Source of the DNA: CAYIHX01 sp964363305
Lineage (GTDB): Bacteria > Bdellovibrionota > UBA1018
Direction of reading: 5' to 3'
DNA: 22,104 bases
NCBI GenBank assembly: GCA_964363305.1
Contig: CAYIHX010000057.1
Span: 1-22,104, forward strand
Below are positions 1 to 8,036 of this stretch, one piece after another. The notes below the pieces were generated by a model. The model was not told where the DNA came from, ran no database searches, and was given only the letters and a program-made list of their open reading frames with translations. Both the position numbers and the translations under genes were made by a program. Position 1 is the stretch's first letter. Every line of letters starts with the position of its first letter.

Positions 1-23
1 AAGGGGGCGAGCGATTATGGCAC

Positions 24-44
24 CTGCGTCACGCAGTGACGCAG
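24..44. repeat. Perfect 9-bp hairpin near window start
   Basis: Two 9-base arms, CTGCGTCAC at 24-32 and GTGACGCAG at 36-44, are exact reverse complements around a 3-base GCA loop. No T-run follows on either strand, so it is not a classical intrinsic terminator. It lies 75 bp beyond the stop of the minus-strand gene at 119-520, where it could act as an mRNA 3' structure or be a small dispersed palindrome. Confidence 0.6.
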
Positions 45-118
45 AGTAGCCTTCCAAGCGAGTCCCCCTTTGTCGGAGGGGAGGTGGATCACTGCCCAAC
101 CAGAGGACATCATTGGAG

Positions 119-520
119 CTAGCTCTTCTTCAGAAAATCCTGGAGCTCGCCCAGCATAAATTTCAAACGAGCGTGAACATCCTTCAGCTGCTCAAGGCTG
201 GCGCGAAGGGAGTCCAGGCCCTGCGCATGCCGCTTGGCTTGAAGCTGATGAAGAATTTCTGGCGTAGGACGGCGTTCGGCGATGCGGTTCGCGGTGAATG
301 AGGTCGGGGTGTAGGCTTCAACTTTTGCAGCCTCCCCTGCTTTGATCACTTTGCCGGTGGTTAAACCACGCGCGCCGAACGGACGCGGCTCGGCTTCTGG
401 ATTAGGATCTACGGGGTTAACATCGGCGGCATGAGCGGCGGCCTTACCCTTCTTATAAAGCTCATAAAGATTCGAGTAGACGAACGTGATTTTCTGGGAC
501 TTATCCTGAGTGGCCGACAT
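119..520 (-). CDS. Conserved-looking hypothetical protein with C-terminal coiled coil, 133 aa
   Basis: I do not recognise the family. The start at 520 is well supported: AAGGAG lies a few bases upstream of the ATG on the minus strand. The N-terminal 25 residues are basic and aromatic, residues 30-85 are proline- and alanine-rich and probably disordered, and residues 85-133 have a leucine-rich heptad pattern ending in LGELQDFLKKS, consistent with an amphipathic helix or coiled coil. There is no signal peptide or membrane segment, so it is likely cytoplasmic. It stands alone: its downstream side is the window edge and the next gene is divergent. Possible roles include a small structural or regulatory adaptor, but nothing in the sequence decides this. 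Confidence 0.7.
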   Translation of the reverse strand: MSATQDKSQKITFVYSNLYELYKKGKAAAHAADVNPVDPNPEAEPRPFGARGLTTGKVIKAGEAAKVEAYTPTSFTANRIAERRPTPEILHQLQAKRHAQGLDSLRASLEQLKDVHARLKFMLGELQDFLKKS

Positions 521-785
521 GGGACTCCTTAGCGACGGGTACGCAATTCCACTTCTTACACAACTTCCACGATGTGGGGCCTCTCCTGACCCCTGACTTC
601 TCTCCCCCTCTCTTAAAGCAATCGGGATGCCAGGAGTGTCGAGGCTGACCCTTGGCTTGGAAAATATTCTTTATCTATTTAAATCAGCTACCTAGCTCGC
701 ACCAAAGCCCTTGCGAAAGATCCAGCAAAGAGGCCAGAATGACTAAGAACTAGACACCTGTTACCAAGGATCGAGATCGGCTCTC
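521..785. other. Divergent intergenic region, 265 bp
   Basis: The region separates the minus-strand hypothetical gene from the plus-strand HD-GYP gene, so it should carry promoters for both. The only AT-rich block is around 660-690. There TTGGAA at 657-662 is followed after 17 bases by TAAATC at 680-685, a weak sigma70-like candidate for the HD-GYP gene. I see no ORF, strong hairpin or repeat here. Confidence 0.3.
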
Positions 786-1799
786 ATGACGCCTGAGGAA
801 ATCCAAACCCGAAAAGAGACCCTCGAAAAATTCATGCGGGCCGTGTACCGCCGCGATACTGACCGAATCGGCTTCGCGCCGTGGCTGCTGTTCGATCATA
901 TCGACGTGGGCCAACACGACCTCCCACCTATCGACCTCTTCGAGCGTAAAGCCCCCGGCAGCTTTGAGCTTTTGAAAGCCGGCGCTGAGCCCTATTCGAT
1001 TTTGGCGCTCAACTCTTTCCCCGAGATCTGGATTCACGAGAAGGATATCCGAACACTCCGAGTGCATGTTGAAGCAGTCTTTGTGCGGGGGAGCTCGTTG
1101 CTGCAGGAACTCTCTCACGACGAGCGAGCCCGACTCGTTCGCGCTACGGCCATCCAGGTGGTCGATGACCTTTTCGATGCGCCGACGCCCGAGAACATCG
1201 CGCGGGGCACGAAGGTCGTCGGTTCGATGGTCTATACCTTGATGAAAGACCCGAAGGCCTACTTCCTTCTCAATCGACTCTCGGCACACGATCCCTACAC
1301 GTTGCAGCATTCCGTCGGAACCGCCGTCAACTCGATCATTCTCGCCCGACGGATGGGAATGACGACTGAAGAGCAACTCAACGAGGCGGGGATCGCAGGC
1401 CTCCTTCATGATCTCGGCAAGGTGAAGGTCAAAAAAGAGATCATCAATAAGACGGGCCCCCTCGACGAATTTGAATGGGAGGAGATGCGCCAGCATTCAC
1501 TCGAAGGGTACGAGATCGTCAAGAACGACCCGAATGTTCCGGAGCTCGCGAAGCTGGCCATTCTGGAGCACCATGAGGACAAGAACGGCACGGGCTATCC
1601 TCATGGCAAGAAAACCAGCGAGCTGCATCTCCTCTCCAGGATTGTCTGTATTTCCGATATCTTCAACGCCTTGACGACGAACCGAACTTACTCGCAGGCG
1701 CTTCCTGTCTTTGACGCGCTCCACCTGATGCGCACCCAACTTCACCATAAGATCGACGAAGACGTCTTTCGCGAGCTGGTTATTCTTTTTTCGAATTAA
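786..1799 (+). CDS. HD-GYP domain protein, probable cyclic-di-GMP phosphodiesterase
   Basis: HD-GYP proteins hydrolyse c-di-GMP and so lower this second messenger in the cytoplasm. The HD pair is H208-D209 in LLHDLGK, with the earlier metal-ligand histidine near 175 (LQHSV), a further H at 237 (RQHSLEG), HHEDKNGTGYP at 262-272 carrying the diagnostic GYP, and D291 in SDIFNALTTNRTY. All catalytic signatures look intact, so activity is likely. Residues 1-150 form a non-HD N-terminal domain that I cannot name; it is not a receiver or PAS domain by eye, and there is no membrane segment. ATG 786 is the first start after an in-frame stop at 744-746. The 3' end overlaps the convergent gene at 1780-2109 by 20 bp. 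The nearby PilZ gene makes this a local c-di-GMP neighbourhood. Confidence 0.9.
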   Translation: MTPEEIQTRKETLEKFMRAVYRRDTDRIGFAPWLLFDHIDVGQHDLPPIDLFERKAPGSFELLKAGAEPYSILALNSFPEIWIHEKDIRTLRVHVEAVFVRGSSLLQELSHDERARLVRATAIQVVDDLFDAPTPENIARGTKVVGSMVYTLMKDPKAYFLLNRLSAHDPYTLQHSVGTAVNSIILARRMGMTTEEQLNEAGIAGLLHDLGKVKVKKEIINKTGPLDEFEWEEMRQHSLEGYEIVKNDPNVPELAKLAILEHHEDKNGTGYPHGKKTSELHLLSRIVCISDIFNALTTNRTYSQALPVFDALHLMRTQLHHKIDEDVFRELVILFSN

Positions 1800-2109
1800 A
1801 GCGAATTTTCACACTCAGCTCGATCTCATTCTTCGCGATCAGCTCCTCGATCAAGGCCTGGGGATCGACCTGGTCCGAAATCTTCTCGAGGATGTCGCTC
1901 GAAAGCTTCGTGAAGAACTCGTTCTTGGTCTTCGCCGCTGACTCCAGCACGCCCGTGAGAATCTCCTTCGGAAGCTTGAACTCCGAGATCAAAGAACGCA
2001 CCGACTCTTCAGTCAAAAAGACCGCGCCGATGCCCACGGTAAGAACCTTCTTGACCAGATCGGCGGCCATGCCCGTCGGCGAAAATTTCTCGTCAGCGCC
2101 GTCACTCAT
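1780..2109 (-). CDS. Conserved 109-aa protein, phasin-like helical
   Basis: This is the last gene of the minus-strand pilZ-glpX operon. Its ATG overlaps the TGA of the upstream SRPBCC gene (ATGA, 2106-2109), which implies translational coupling. Residues 14-35 (MAADLVKKVLTVGIGAVFL) form a hydrophobic helix, followed by charged amphipathic helices with regular Glu and Lys and a basic tail (NSKKE). The composition resembles small phasin-like or granule-associated proteins known from Bdellovibrio and myxobacteria, but there is no catalytic motif. The role is unknown. The pairing with a START-like protein suggests a lipid- or membrane-surface function, which is inference. Its end overlaps the HD-GYP gene tail-to-tail. 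Confidence 0.8.
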   Translation of the reverse strand: MSDGADEKFSPTGMAADLVKKVLTVGIGAVFLTEESVRSLISEFKLPKEILTGVLESAAKTKNEFFTKLSSDILEKISDQVDPQALIEELIAKNEIELSVKIRFNSKKE

Positions 2110-2537
2110 GATTTCTTCGCTCGCTTCTCAAAACTCTTCACCATCGAAGGCAAAGAGCCCTTCACCAAGCGATTCAAAATGAAGCTCGGCACCGAGATCT
2201 TAAATTCGACCTCGAGAGAATAGGTCACGGCGGTCTTAGTCCCCACCGCCGGGCGAAACTTCCATGAGCCGACATTCTTCTTAAAGAAGTTGCTCTCGAC
2301 GAGCGTCCAAGAAACGCGGCCCGCGGCCTCGTCTTCCTCATGATCGAGCGTATAACTCATGTTCTGCCCCATCACCGAGATCTGATAGGTGGCGCGCGCT
2401 TTTCCCCGCTCCTTCCGCTCGACGCTCACGCTCGTCACGCTATCGACGAACTGGGGGTAATCCTCATAGCGAGTGATCACCGCGAAAAGCTTCTCAGGGG
2501 AACAATCAAGCGTATCCTGGTGTTCTGCTTGTGCCAT
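2106..2537 (-). CDS. SRPBCC/START-like protein (polyketide cyclase/RatA-Coq10 type)
   Basis: A 143-residue protein with the layout of single-domain SRPBCC proteins: an opening strand, then CSPEKLFAVITRYEDYPQFVDSV at about 12-34, which is the typical motif where the first helix meets the cavity. It continues with alternating beta strands (YQISVMGQNMSYTL, GRVSWTLVES, TAVTYSLEVEF) and ends in a long C-terminal helix (LVKGSLPSMVKSFEKRAKKS). Members bind lipids, quinones or other hydrophobic ligands, and relatives include Coq10 and RatA. No signal peptide is visible. It begins 5 bp after the glpX stop and overlaps the next gene by ATGA, so it belongs to the same transcript. The ligand cannot be read from sequence. 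Confidence 0.85.
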   Translation of the reverse strand: MAQAEHQDTLDCSPEKLFAVITRYEDYPQFVDSVTSVSVERKERGKARATYQISVMGQNMSYTLDHEEDEAAGRVSWTLVESNFFKKNVGSWKFRPAVGTKTAVTYSLEVEFKISVPSFILNRLVKGSLPSMVKSFEKRAKKS

Positions 2538-2542
2538 CGGTC

Positions 2543-3496
2543 TCAGTACCTAGGTTTGCGGTCAAAGTGATGCTCGGCTTCAATATACCTCACCGTGCCG
2601 GTTTCCGAGCGCATGACGACGGAGTGGGTGCGTGCCCCGCCCCGAAAGAAGCGAACGCCATCCAGGAAGGTTCCCTGCGTCACACCGGTGGCGCAGAAAA
2701 GCACCTTGCCGCGTGCGAGGTCATCGATGAGGTAGATGCGATCAAAGTCCGTAATACCCATCTTCGTCGCGCGCTCGCGCTCATCATCACGCCGGAAGTG
2801 CAACTTGCCCTGAAAATCCCCGCCGATGCACCGAAGCGCCGCAGCGGCAATCACGCCCTCGGGCGCGCCGCCCATTCCCATCAAAACATCCACGCCGCTG
2901 TCAGGCTTGCACGTCGCGATCGCGGCCGAAACATCACCGTCCCCGATGAGCCAGATTCGCGCGCCGGCTCGCCTCACTTCCGCGATCAAATCCGCGTGCC
3001 GCGGGCGATCGAGGATCACCACGGTGAGATCGTCGACATTGCATTTTTTTGCCGATGCGATGGCTCGTAAATTCTCCGTCGGCGTAGCCTCCAAATCGAT
3101 CACGCCGCGCGCCTCGGGCCCCACGGCGATCTTGTTCATGTAGGTGTCGGGCGCGTGCAGGAACTTCCCTTCTTCGGCGATCGCAATCACCGAGATCGAG
3201 TTGATTCCGCCGTTGGCGCAGATGGTCGTGCCCTCGAGAGGATCGAGCGCAAGATCGAGCTTCACCTCTCCGCCTCGCCCCACCTTCTCGCCGATGTAAA
3301 GCATGGGCGCCTCATCGCGCTCCCCTTCTCCGATCACCACGCGCCCATCGAAAGCGATCGAGTTCAGAGCCTTGCGCATGGCCTCGACCGCCGCATGGTC
3401 GGCCGCTTTTTCATCGCCTCGTCCCATCAGTCGCGCGCTATCGAGGGCAGCCGCTTCAGTGACCCGCACGAACTCGAGCGCAAAGTTACGATCCAT
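2543..3496 (-). CDS. glpX: Fructose-1,6-bisphosphatase class II
   Basis: GlpX removes the 1-phosphate from fructose-1,6-bisphosphate in gluconeogenesis. The 317-residue length and the residue numbering match the family: D33, E57 in GEGERDE (56-62), DPLEGT at 85-90 with D85 and T90, DRPRH at 163-167, GDGDVSAAI at 185-193, and E213 in GAPEGV. All metal and catalytic acids are present, so it should be active. ATG 3496 is preceded by AAGGAG about 7 bases upstream. It follows the PilZ gene by 15 bp and is followed by the SRPBCC gene after 5 bp, so it is an internal operon gene. SuhB-type inositol phosphatases share the fold, but these motifs are specific to GlpX. Confidence 0.96.
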   Translation of the reverse strand: MDRNFALEFVRVTEAAALDSARLMGRGDEKAADHAAVEAMRKALNSIAFDGRVVIGEGERDEAPMLYIGEKVGRGGEVKLDLALDPLEGTTICANGGINSISVIAIAEEGKFLHAPDTYMNKIAVGPEARGVIDLEATPTENLRAIASAKKCNVDDLTVVILDRPRHADLIAEVRRAGARIWLIGDGDVSAAIATCKPDSGVDVLMGMGGAPEGVIAAAALRCIGGDFQGKLHFRRDDERERATKMGITDFDRIYLIDDLARGKVLFCATGVTQGTFLDGVRFFRGGARTHSVVMRSETGTVRYIEAEHHFDRKPRY

Positions 3497-3511
3497 GAAA
3501 GTGACTCCTTA

Positions 3512-4225
3512 TCAAAGCCTGGCAATCAGTCGCTTTTTCAGGCTTTCCGGTAAGTTAGAACTGAGAAGGAATTTTTTTGCAATGATCTTCTTTTCCGCGC
3601 CGGGAGAGGCCCCGTCCCGTTGAAACAAGAGCGTTTCGATGCGCATGAGCCCCCGGACATCCGGAGCATCTTGGGAATGAGCGAACGTTCCGGTCGCGAT
3701 CTGCGCCGGGGTCCCGGCTTCCCATTCAACATAATGCCCGCGAAGCATCACGAGGGCACGCTCGAAGGAGCCGTCTTCGCGATGCGACCAGACCAGCACG
3801 TCCGTGCCCGAAGGCCCGTGAAACCAAGAGAGCGCCTCCTCCGGGGCGGGCATCCGCTGCAACTCCTGCGCGAGATTCGAGGGATCGAGAAAGCGCTCGA
3901 TCGCCACCCGCGATGACCCAGACAGATTCTGAAACTCCAGCCCGGCAAACCCCCGCGCCAGATGCTGAACTCGCGCCTCCAGCGCAAGCTTTTCGCCATG
4001 AAGATTGAGAATACCGGTCACCGCCTTGCCCAGCGAGAACAAGATGAGGTCTTGCTGCTCGGAGATCCGGATTCCAAATCCGCCCAAGGAGAGATCCGTC
4101 ACCCAGAAAAGCTGCCCATTCGAGGCCAGGCGAAATTGCTCATGCGAGAGGTTCACGCGAGGAACTCGTCTTCTCTCCACTTCCTGGTTCGGCTCCGCGG
4201 GTCTGACGGGAGGTTTCATCATCAC
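3512..4225 (-). CDS. PilZ domain protein, probable c-di-GMP receptor
   Basis: The N-terminal half carries the PilZ ligand motifs: RRVPR at 19-23 (the RxxxR arginines) and DLSLGG at 44-49 (D/NxSxxG), with beta strands continuing to GLEF near 95-98. These residues bind c-di-GMP in characterised PilZ domains, so binding is plausible. Residues about 105-237 form an additional domain I do not recognise, ending in a basic helix (LPESLKKRLIARL). No membrane segment or signal is visible. The longest start is GTG 4225, but GTG-ATG-ATG occurs in a row, and AAGG just upstream favours ATG 4219. It is first in the operon with glpX. Only 43 bp separate it from the divergent pgsA, so the two promoters must overlap. 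Confidence 0.88.
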   Translation of the reverse strand: MMMKPPVRPAEPNQEVERRRVPRVNLSHEQFRLASNGQLFWVTDLSLGGFGIRISEQQDLILFSLGKAVTGILNLHGEKLALEARVQHLARGFAGLEFQNLSGSSRVAIERFLDPSNLAQELQRMPAPEEALSWFHGPSGTDVLVWSHREDGSFERALVMLRGHYVEWEAGTPAQIATGTFAHSQDAPDVRGLMRIETLLFQRDGASPGAEKKIIAKKFLLSSNLPESLKKRLIARL

Positions 4226-4268
4226 CTTAGACTAGACAAAGTGGATCGATCCTCCTAGCCTGAAAGAT

Positions 4269-4883
4269 GTGTCCCCTGACGAAAATGACGACCTCCAGTT
4301 CACGAATACCCCCAACATGCTCACGCTCGTGCGGATTCTGTTCGTCCCGGTGGTCATTTTTTTCCTCTTTTTCAGGGATCCGGTCTGGGACATTGTCGCC
4401 GCCCTGACCTTCTCGGTCGCGGCGATCACGGATTATTTTGACGGCTACATCGCCCGCAAGAGGAAGCTCATCACCGTTTACGGAAAACTGATGGATCCGC
4501 TCGCGGATAAATTCCTCGTCGTCTGCTCGCTCGTCATGCTTCAGCAGCTCGAGCGCATTCCCGCCATCGTGGTGATGATTCTGATCTGTCGCGAGCTCGC
4601 CATTACGAGTCTTCGCGCACTGGCGAGCGCCGAGGGCGTCATCATCGCCGCCTCGGGCTCGGGAAAACTGAAAACCATCCTGCAAATGGTGGCCATTCCC
4701 TTCATTATGGCCAAGCCGGGCCTCTTCGGAATCCCTCTTCACGCCATTGGGCAAGTCCTGCTCTACATCTCGTTGGCCATCTCACTGTGGTCCGCGCGCG
4801 AGTACATCCTCGGTTTCTTCGCAGGCCTTCGAGAGAAGCGACGCCTGAAGAAACTCAAACGCCAAGGCGCGACGGAGAGCTAG
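4269..4883 (+). CDS. pgsA: CDP-diacylglycerol-glycerol-3-phosphate 3-phosphatidyltransferase
   Basis: PgsA makes phosphatidylglycerol phosphate from CDP-diacylglycerol and glycerol-3-phosphate at the inner membrane, the committed step to phosphatidylglycerol and cardiolipin. The complete CDP-alcohol phosphotransferase motif D-x2-DG-x2-AR-x8-G-x3-D-x3-D is present: D55, D58-G59, A62-R63, G72, D76, D80. Several hydrophobic helices (about 24-35, 40-54, 82-92, 98-112, 135-150, 157-175) and a basic C-terminus fit the family, as does the length of 204. The start is GTG 4269. The next in-frame ATG (codon 17) would remove the conserved NTPNMLTLVR helix start. It ends with a 4-bp tail-to-tail overlap with the TauE-like gene. 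The adjacent glycerophosphotransferase signature could in principle serve another alcohol, but PgsA is the best fit. Confidence 0.92.
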   Translation: MSPDENDDLQFTNTPNMLTLVRILFVPVVIFFLFFRDPVWDIVAALTFSVAAITDYFDGYIARKRKLITVYGKLMDPLADKFLVVCSLVMLQQLERIPAIVVMILICRELAITSLRALASAEGVIIAASGSGKLKTILQMVAIPFIMAKPGLFGIPLHAIGQVLLYISLAISLWSAREYILGFFAGLREKRRLKKLKRQGATES

Positions 4884-5584
4884 CGGCAGATCAGTTGCTG
4901 GGGCCCAGGCCCCTGCTCGGAAATCCCGAGGATGGCCAGCGGATCAAACCCGTGAGGGTGGATGCCCCGTAGCTTGAGACTCAGCCCCAAGATCAGTGAG
5001 ACCAACAAAAATCCATACCGGATCTGCGGACGGTGTAAAAATACCCGTAACCCCTGAACGCGCTGCAAAAGCAGACCGGCCGCATCGACCCAAACCACGG
5101 TTCCGGTCCAAAATACGAGCATCAGGGCCGCTCCCCGCGCCAAGGAGTGAAAAGATGCCGCCGCCAGCACGAACGTATAGAGCCAACCACAGGGCAGAAA
5201 GCCCGTGGCCAAGCCGAGCGCCCCCGCGCTCTGACCGCTCGTCAAGCGCCGCAGCAGGGGGGACAAACGTCTCCGCAGGCCAGCCGGGTACCCGCCTTCG
5301 GCCGAAGTAAGGAGCACCACGAGCAAGTAGGTCGAGGCGAAAAACAGAAGGGCAAACCCCTGAGGGACGGCCCAGCTCAAAGCGCTCCAAAAAGCTTGGC
5401 CCAGAAACCCGGCCGCGCTTCCGAGCACCAGGTAACTCAGCAACCTCCCGCCATGGTACGCCAGCCGAGAAACGCCACCTGACTGAAAAACCGGCATCGC
5501 CAAAGGACCGCACATCACGGAGCAGTGCGCGCCGCCGAGAAGACTGAAGAGAAAAACGAATGCAAGGGTGGTTCCGAACTCCAC
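4880..5584 (-). CDS. Sulfite exporter TauE/SafE-like, DsbD_2 family membrane protein
   Basis: The protein has about six hydrophobic segments and two conserved loops typical of the DsbD_2/UreH-like group: GGAHCSVMCGPLA at 17-29 with the C21/C25 pair, and FLPCGWLY at 129-136. Relatives sit next to cbb3 oxidase or copper-handling genes and are thought to move electrons or metal ions across the inner membrane; the TauE label comes from distant similarity. The start is GTG 5584, with no clear ribosome site in the 23-bp gap after sulP, which suggests coupling to the upstream gene. The last residues overlap the end of pgsA by 4 bp. Substrate is unknown. A cytochrome c/cbb3 accessory role is a guess, because no oxidase genes are visible here. 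Confidence 0.82.
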   Translation of the reverse strand: MEFGTTLAFVFLFSLLGGAHCSVMCGPLAMPVFQSGGVSRLAYHGGRLLSYLVLGSAAGFLGQAFWSALSWAVPQGFALLFFASTYLLVVLLTSAEGGYPAGLRRRLSPLLRRLTSGQSAGALGLATGFLPCGWLYTFVLAAASFHSLARGAALMLVFWTGTVVWVDAAGLLLQRVQGLRVFLHRPQIRYGFLLVSLILGLSLKLRGIHPHGFDPLAILGISEQGPGPQQLICR

Positions 5585-5607
5585 GGGCCCAGGCTAGCAG
5601 GGAAGTG

Positions 5608-7077
5608 CTAAGTCCTCAAAACGCCAAAGAGGCGATCCAAACTCTCCTTCTGCACGGTCCCGCCGGTTCGTTCATACCCCGATTTCCAGTCCCGAATCGT
5701 CTCGATGGCGGCCAGATCAATCCTTTGAATCTCAAAACTCAATTTAAGCTTGCGGGCGGGAGGAAGGGAATTCAGCTCATAGATCAGACTGGGAACGGAT
5801 AAAAACGTGAGCGCGCCCGAGATACTGACCTCGATCGCCTCGCCTTGATCCTTGGACTTCACCTGGATACGGCTCACCTGATACAAGAGAAAGATCAAGG
5901 TGAGGGCAAAACCGATTCCAATTCCCCAAAGTAAATTAATGAACACGACCCCCATCAACGTCACCGCGTAAATGAGCCCTTCGCCATGCTCGTGAACCTT
6001 GGCGAGTTCCTTCATCTTCACGAGATTCACGCCGGTATGAACCAGCAAGGCCGCGAGCGCCGCAAGAGGAATCAAACGCAAGACTCCGCCGAAAGCGAGG
6101 ACGAAGACCAAGATCCAGACGGCGTGAAGAATGGCGGAAAGGCGAGTGCGTGCCCCGGCCGAGACGTTCGCGGAACTTCGAACGATAACGCCCGTGACAG
6201 GCAACCCCCCAAAAAAACCTGAAACGAGATTGCCGGCTCCCTGAGCCAAAAGTTCTCGATCCAAATTTGCGCGCTTCCCGCTATGGAGACGATCGGTGGC
6301 GACGGCGCAGAGCAAAGATTCCGCGCTCGCCACCAAGGCCAGGGTCAATGCCTGGATCAAGAGATCGGTCCAGCTCAGCCCACCCCAGGTCGGAAACGAA
6401 GGGAGAGTCAAAAAATCAGACGCGAAGGCAACGCGGGGTAAATCCAGGGAGAGGCCGGCCGCCAGCAAGGTTCCCACGACGACCCCGGGCAAGGCACCGG
6501 GAAGCTGCGGGACGCGAGGGCGCACCCAGCGATTCCACCCGATGATCACGGCCAACGTCGTAAGACCGATGGCGACGGCACCCCAGTGAGCGCCCAAAAG
6601 ATGCTCGGGAAGAAGCCGGAGGTTCGCGATCGCGCTCGAACCGGGGGAAAACCCCAGCAGAACGTGAAACTGCCCCAAGGCAATCAGAATTCCGATGCCG
6701 GCCAACATGGCATGGATCACCGAGGGCGAGGCCGCTAAAGTGAGCCGGGCGGCCTTGATCAACCCGAGGAGAACCTGAATGGCTCCGGCCGCCATCGCAA
6801 TCACTGCGACACTCTCGACTCCAAATTTCTGCACCAATGCGTAGACGATGACCGTCAGCCCGGCGGCCGGGCCGCTGACCTGAAGCGGCGCTCCGCCGAG
6901 AAGACCTACCACTATCCCCCCGCATACCGCGGCGATCAGACCGGCGCGTACCGGCACCCCTGAGGCGATCGCGATCCCGAGCGAGAGCGGCAGCGCCACC
7001 AAAAAGACCACGAGGGAGGAGAGGATATCCGCAAACACAAACTCACTCTTTTTTTGCTGAGCAGGATTTTTTAGCAT
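5608..7077 (-). CDS. SulP family inorganic anion transporter (BicA-like) with short STAS tail
   Basis: SulP proteins import sulfate, bicarbonate or other anions, often with Na+ or H+. The N-terminal signature (SGPAAGLTVIVY at about 68-79) and the strongly conserved central block are present: ASAESLLCAVATDRL, then GNLVSGFFGGLPVTG and RSSANVSAGARTRLSA. Ten or more hydrophobic helices fill residues 15-400. The C-terminal 80 residues look like a reduced STAS domain (IEVSISGALTFLSV onward) without an obvious phosphorylation serine in the usual place. The central block resembles bicarbonate-type SulP proteins more than sulfate permeases, but the substrate is not decided by sequence, and no carbonic anhydrase lies beside it. 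It heads a two-gene operon with the TauE-like gene. Confidence 0.9.
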   Translation of the reverse strand: MLKNPAQQKKSEFVFADILSSLVVFLVALPLSLGIAIASGVPVRAGLIAAVCGGIVVGLLGGAPLQVSGPAAGLTVIVYALVQKFGVESVAVIAMAAGAIQVLLGLIKAARLTLAASPSVIHAMLAGIGILIALGQFHVLLGFSPGSSAIANLRLLPEHLLGAHWGAVAIGLTTLAVIIGWNRWVRPRVPQLPGALPGVVVGTLLAAGLSLDLPRVAFASDFLTLPSFPTWGGLSWTDLLIQALTLALVASAESLLCAVATDRLHSGKRANLDRELLAQGAGNLVSGFFGGLPVTGVIVRSSANVSAGARTRLSAILHAVWILVFVLAFGGVLRLIPLAALAALLVHTGVNLVKMKELAKVHEHGEGLIYAVTLMGVVFINLLWGIGIGFALTLIFLLYQVSRIQVKSKDQGEAIEVSISGALTFLSVPSLIYELNSLPPARKLKLSFEIQRIDLAAIETIRDWKSGYERTGGTVQKESLDRLFGVLRT

Positions 7078-7146
7078 CTCAAAATCTTACCGTGATTTTC
7101 GCTAACATTCGTTGCCAAAATTCTGACAGGATCTGACCTTTACACT

Positions 7147-7803
7147 ATGAAAGAAAGCATCTCCACGATTCGCCCCGCTTGGGGCATGCGTCACCCAGCA
7201 AGCGGACTTCTTCATCTGAGCGGTGCCCTCCTCTCGCTGGCGGGAACGCTGTGGTTGCTGACATGGACCGAGCATCCCGCCGTGGCGCTCGTTTTCGGGG
7301 GCAGCATGGCGCTCTTGTATAGCGCCAGCAGCTCGTATCACCTGCTTCAGACGCCCGAACCGATCACGCGCGTGTTGCGGCTACTGGATCACTCGATGAT
7401 CTACGTGTTCATCGCAGGCTGCTATACGCCCTTTTGCCTGCTCACTGTGCCGCCCTCCCTGGGCGTGCCGTTTCTCGCAGGCGTCTGGGTCTTGGGTCTG
7501 CTCGGAGTGGCCATGCGCCTTTTCTACACCGGCAAATCACGGTGGTTGCGCGCGGGTCTCTATCTGGCCATGGGCTGGATGGGAGTGTTCCTCTTTCCGG
7601 CGATCTACCGCTCGCTTCCCGCTCCAGGATTTCTAGGGCTCGTCCTCGGAGGCGTCGCCTACTCAACCGGCGCGATCGTCTATGCGCTCAAACGGCCCGA
7701 CCCTTTTCCGCGGGTCTTCGGCTACCACGAGATCTGGCACCTCTTCGTGCTGGCGGGAAGCGGCTGCCACTTCTGGGCGATCGCCTGGTATGTGATGCGG
7801 TAG
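7147..7803 (+). CDS. Hemolysin III / TrhA family (PAQR-like) membrane protein
   Basis: The seven-helix protein of 218 residues shows the putative zinc-site residues of the family: the S61-S63 cluster and H65 in YSASSSYHLL, D81 in LLDHSMIYVF, and H194/H198 in FGYHEIWH. The GCYTPF motif follows helix 3, and SGLLHLSGALLSL forms the first helix. Bacterial members (YqfA/TrhA) affect membrane energetics and lipid homeostasis; cytolysis is historical and poorly supported. ATG 7147 lacks a visible ribosome site. ATG 7186 (codon 14), preceded by a G-rich stretch, is a possible alternative and would keep all helices. It is divergent from sulP with 69 bp between them. Confidence 0.93.
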   Translation: MKESISTIRPAWGMRHPASGLLHLSGALLSLAGTLWLLTWTEHPAVALVFGGSMALLYSASSSYHLLQTPEPITRVLRLLDHSMIYVFIAGCYTPFCLLTVPPSLGVPFLAGVWVLGLLGVAMRLFYTGKSRWLRAGLYLAMGWMGVFLFPAIYRSLPAPGFLGLVLGGVAYSTGAIVYALKRPDPFPRVFGYHEIWHLFVLAGSGCHFWAIAWYVMR

Positions 7804-7836
7804 ATTCATATCCAAACAGCTTAAAAAGCGCTCTGA

Positions 7837-8034
7837 TCAAGCGATCTTCTTTCGCTTCTTGTGTTCTTGCCGGGCCTCCCATAGGTCATAGTTGGTTTGG
7901 AGTTTAATCCAAAACTCGGCCGAAGTGCCAAAAGCATCAACAAAAGCAAGCGCGGTTTCCGCAGTGACTCCACGCTTCCCGTTGATGATTTCGTTCACCT
8001 TCGCAACAGCCGACTCGGCCAACAGGATAGTCGC
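7837..8034 (-). pseudogene. higA: Truncated HigA-family antitoxin remnant
   Basis: The readable 62 residues match the C-terminal two thirds of HigA/VapI-type antitoxins: VNEIINGKRGVTAETALAF covers the recognition helix and loop, and GTSAEFWIKLQTNYDLWEA is the hallmark family tail. HigA proteins are normally about 95-105 residues. Here the first about 30, including the start and the first HTH helices, are missing; the frame meets TAA at 8035-8037, immediately beside the ATG of the next gene on the other strand. The best available start is TTG 8022. No HigB toxin gene is adjacent. It is therefore best read as a decayed fragment cut at the junction near 8035. A short functional DNA-binding protein is unlikely. 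Confidence 0.75.
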
Positions 8035-8036
8035 TT

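Noticed and set aside
750..1496. A 248-residue minus-strand open frame opposite the HD-GYP gene
   Set aside because: It is a shadow of a gene with complete catalytic motifs; its own sequence shows no domain pattern.
7077..7147. A sigma70 promoter pair in the sulP/hemolysin III gap
   Set aside because: TTGCCA at 7112 and TACACT at 7141 are separated by 23 bases, too far for a normal promoter.
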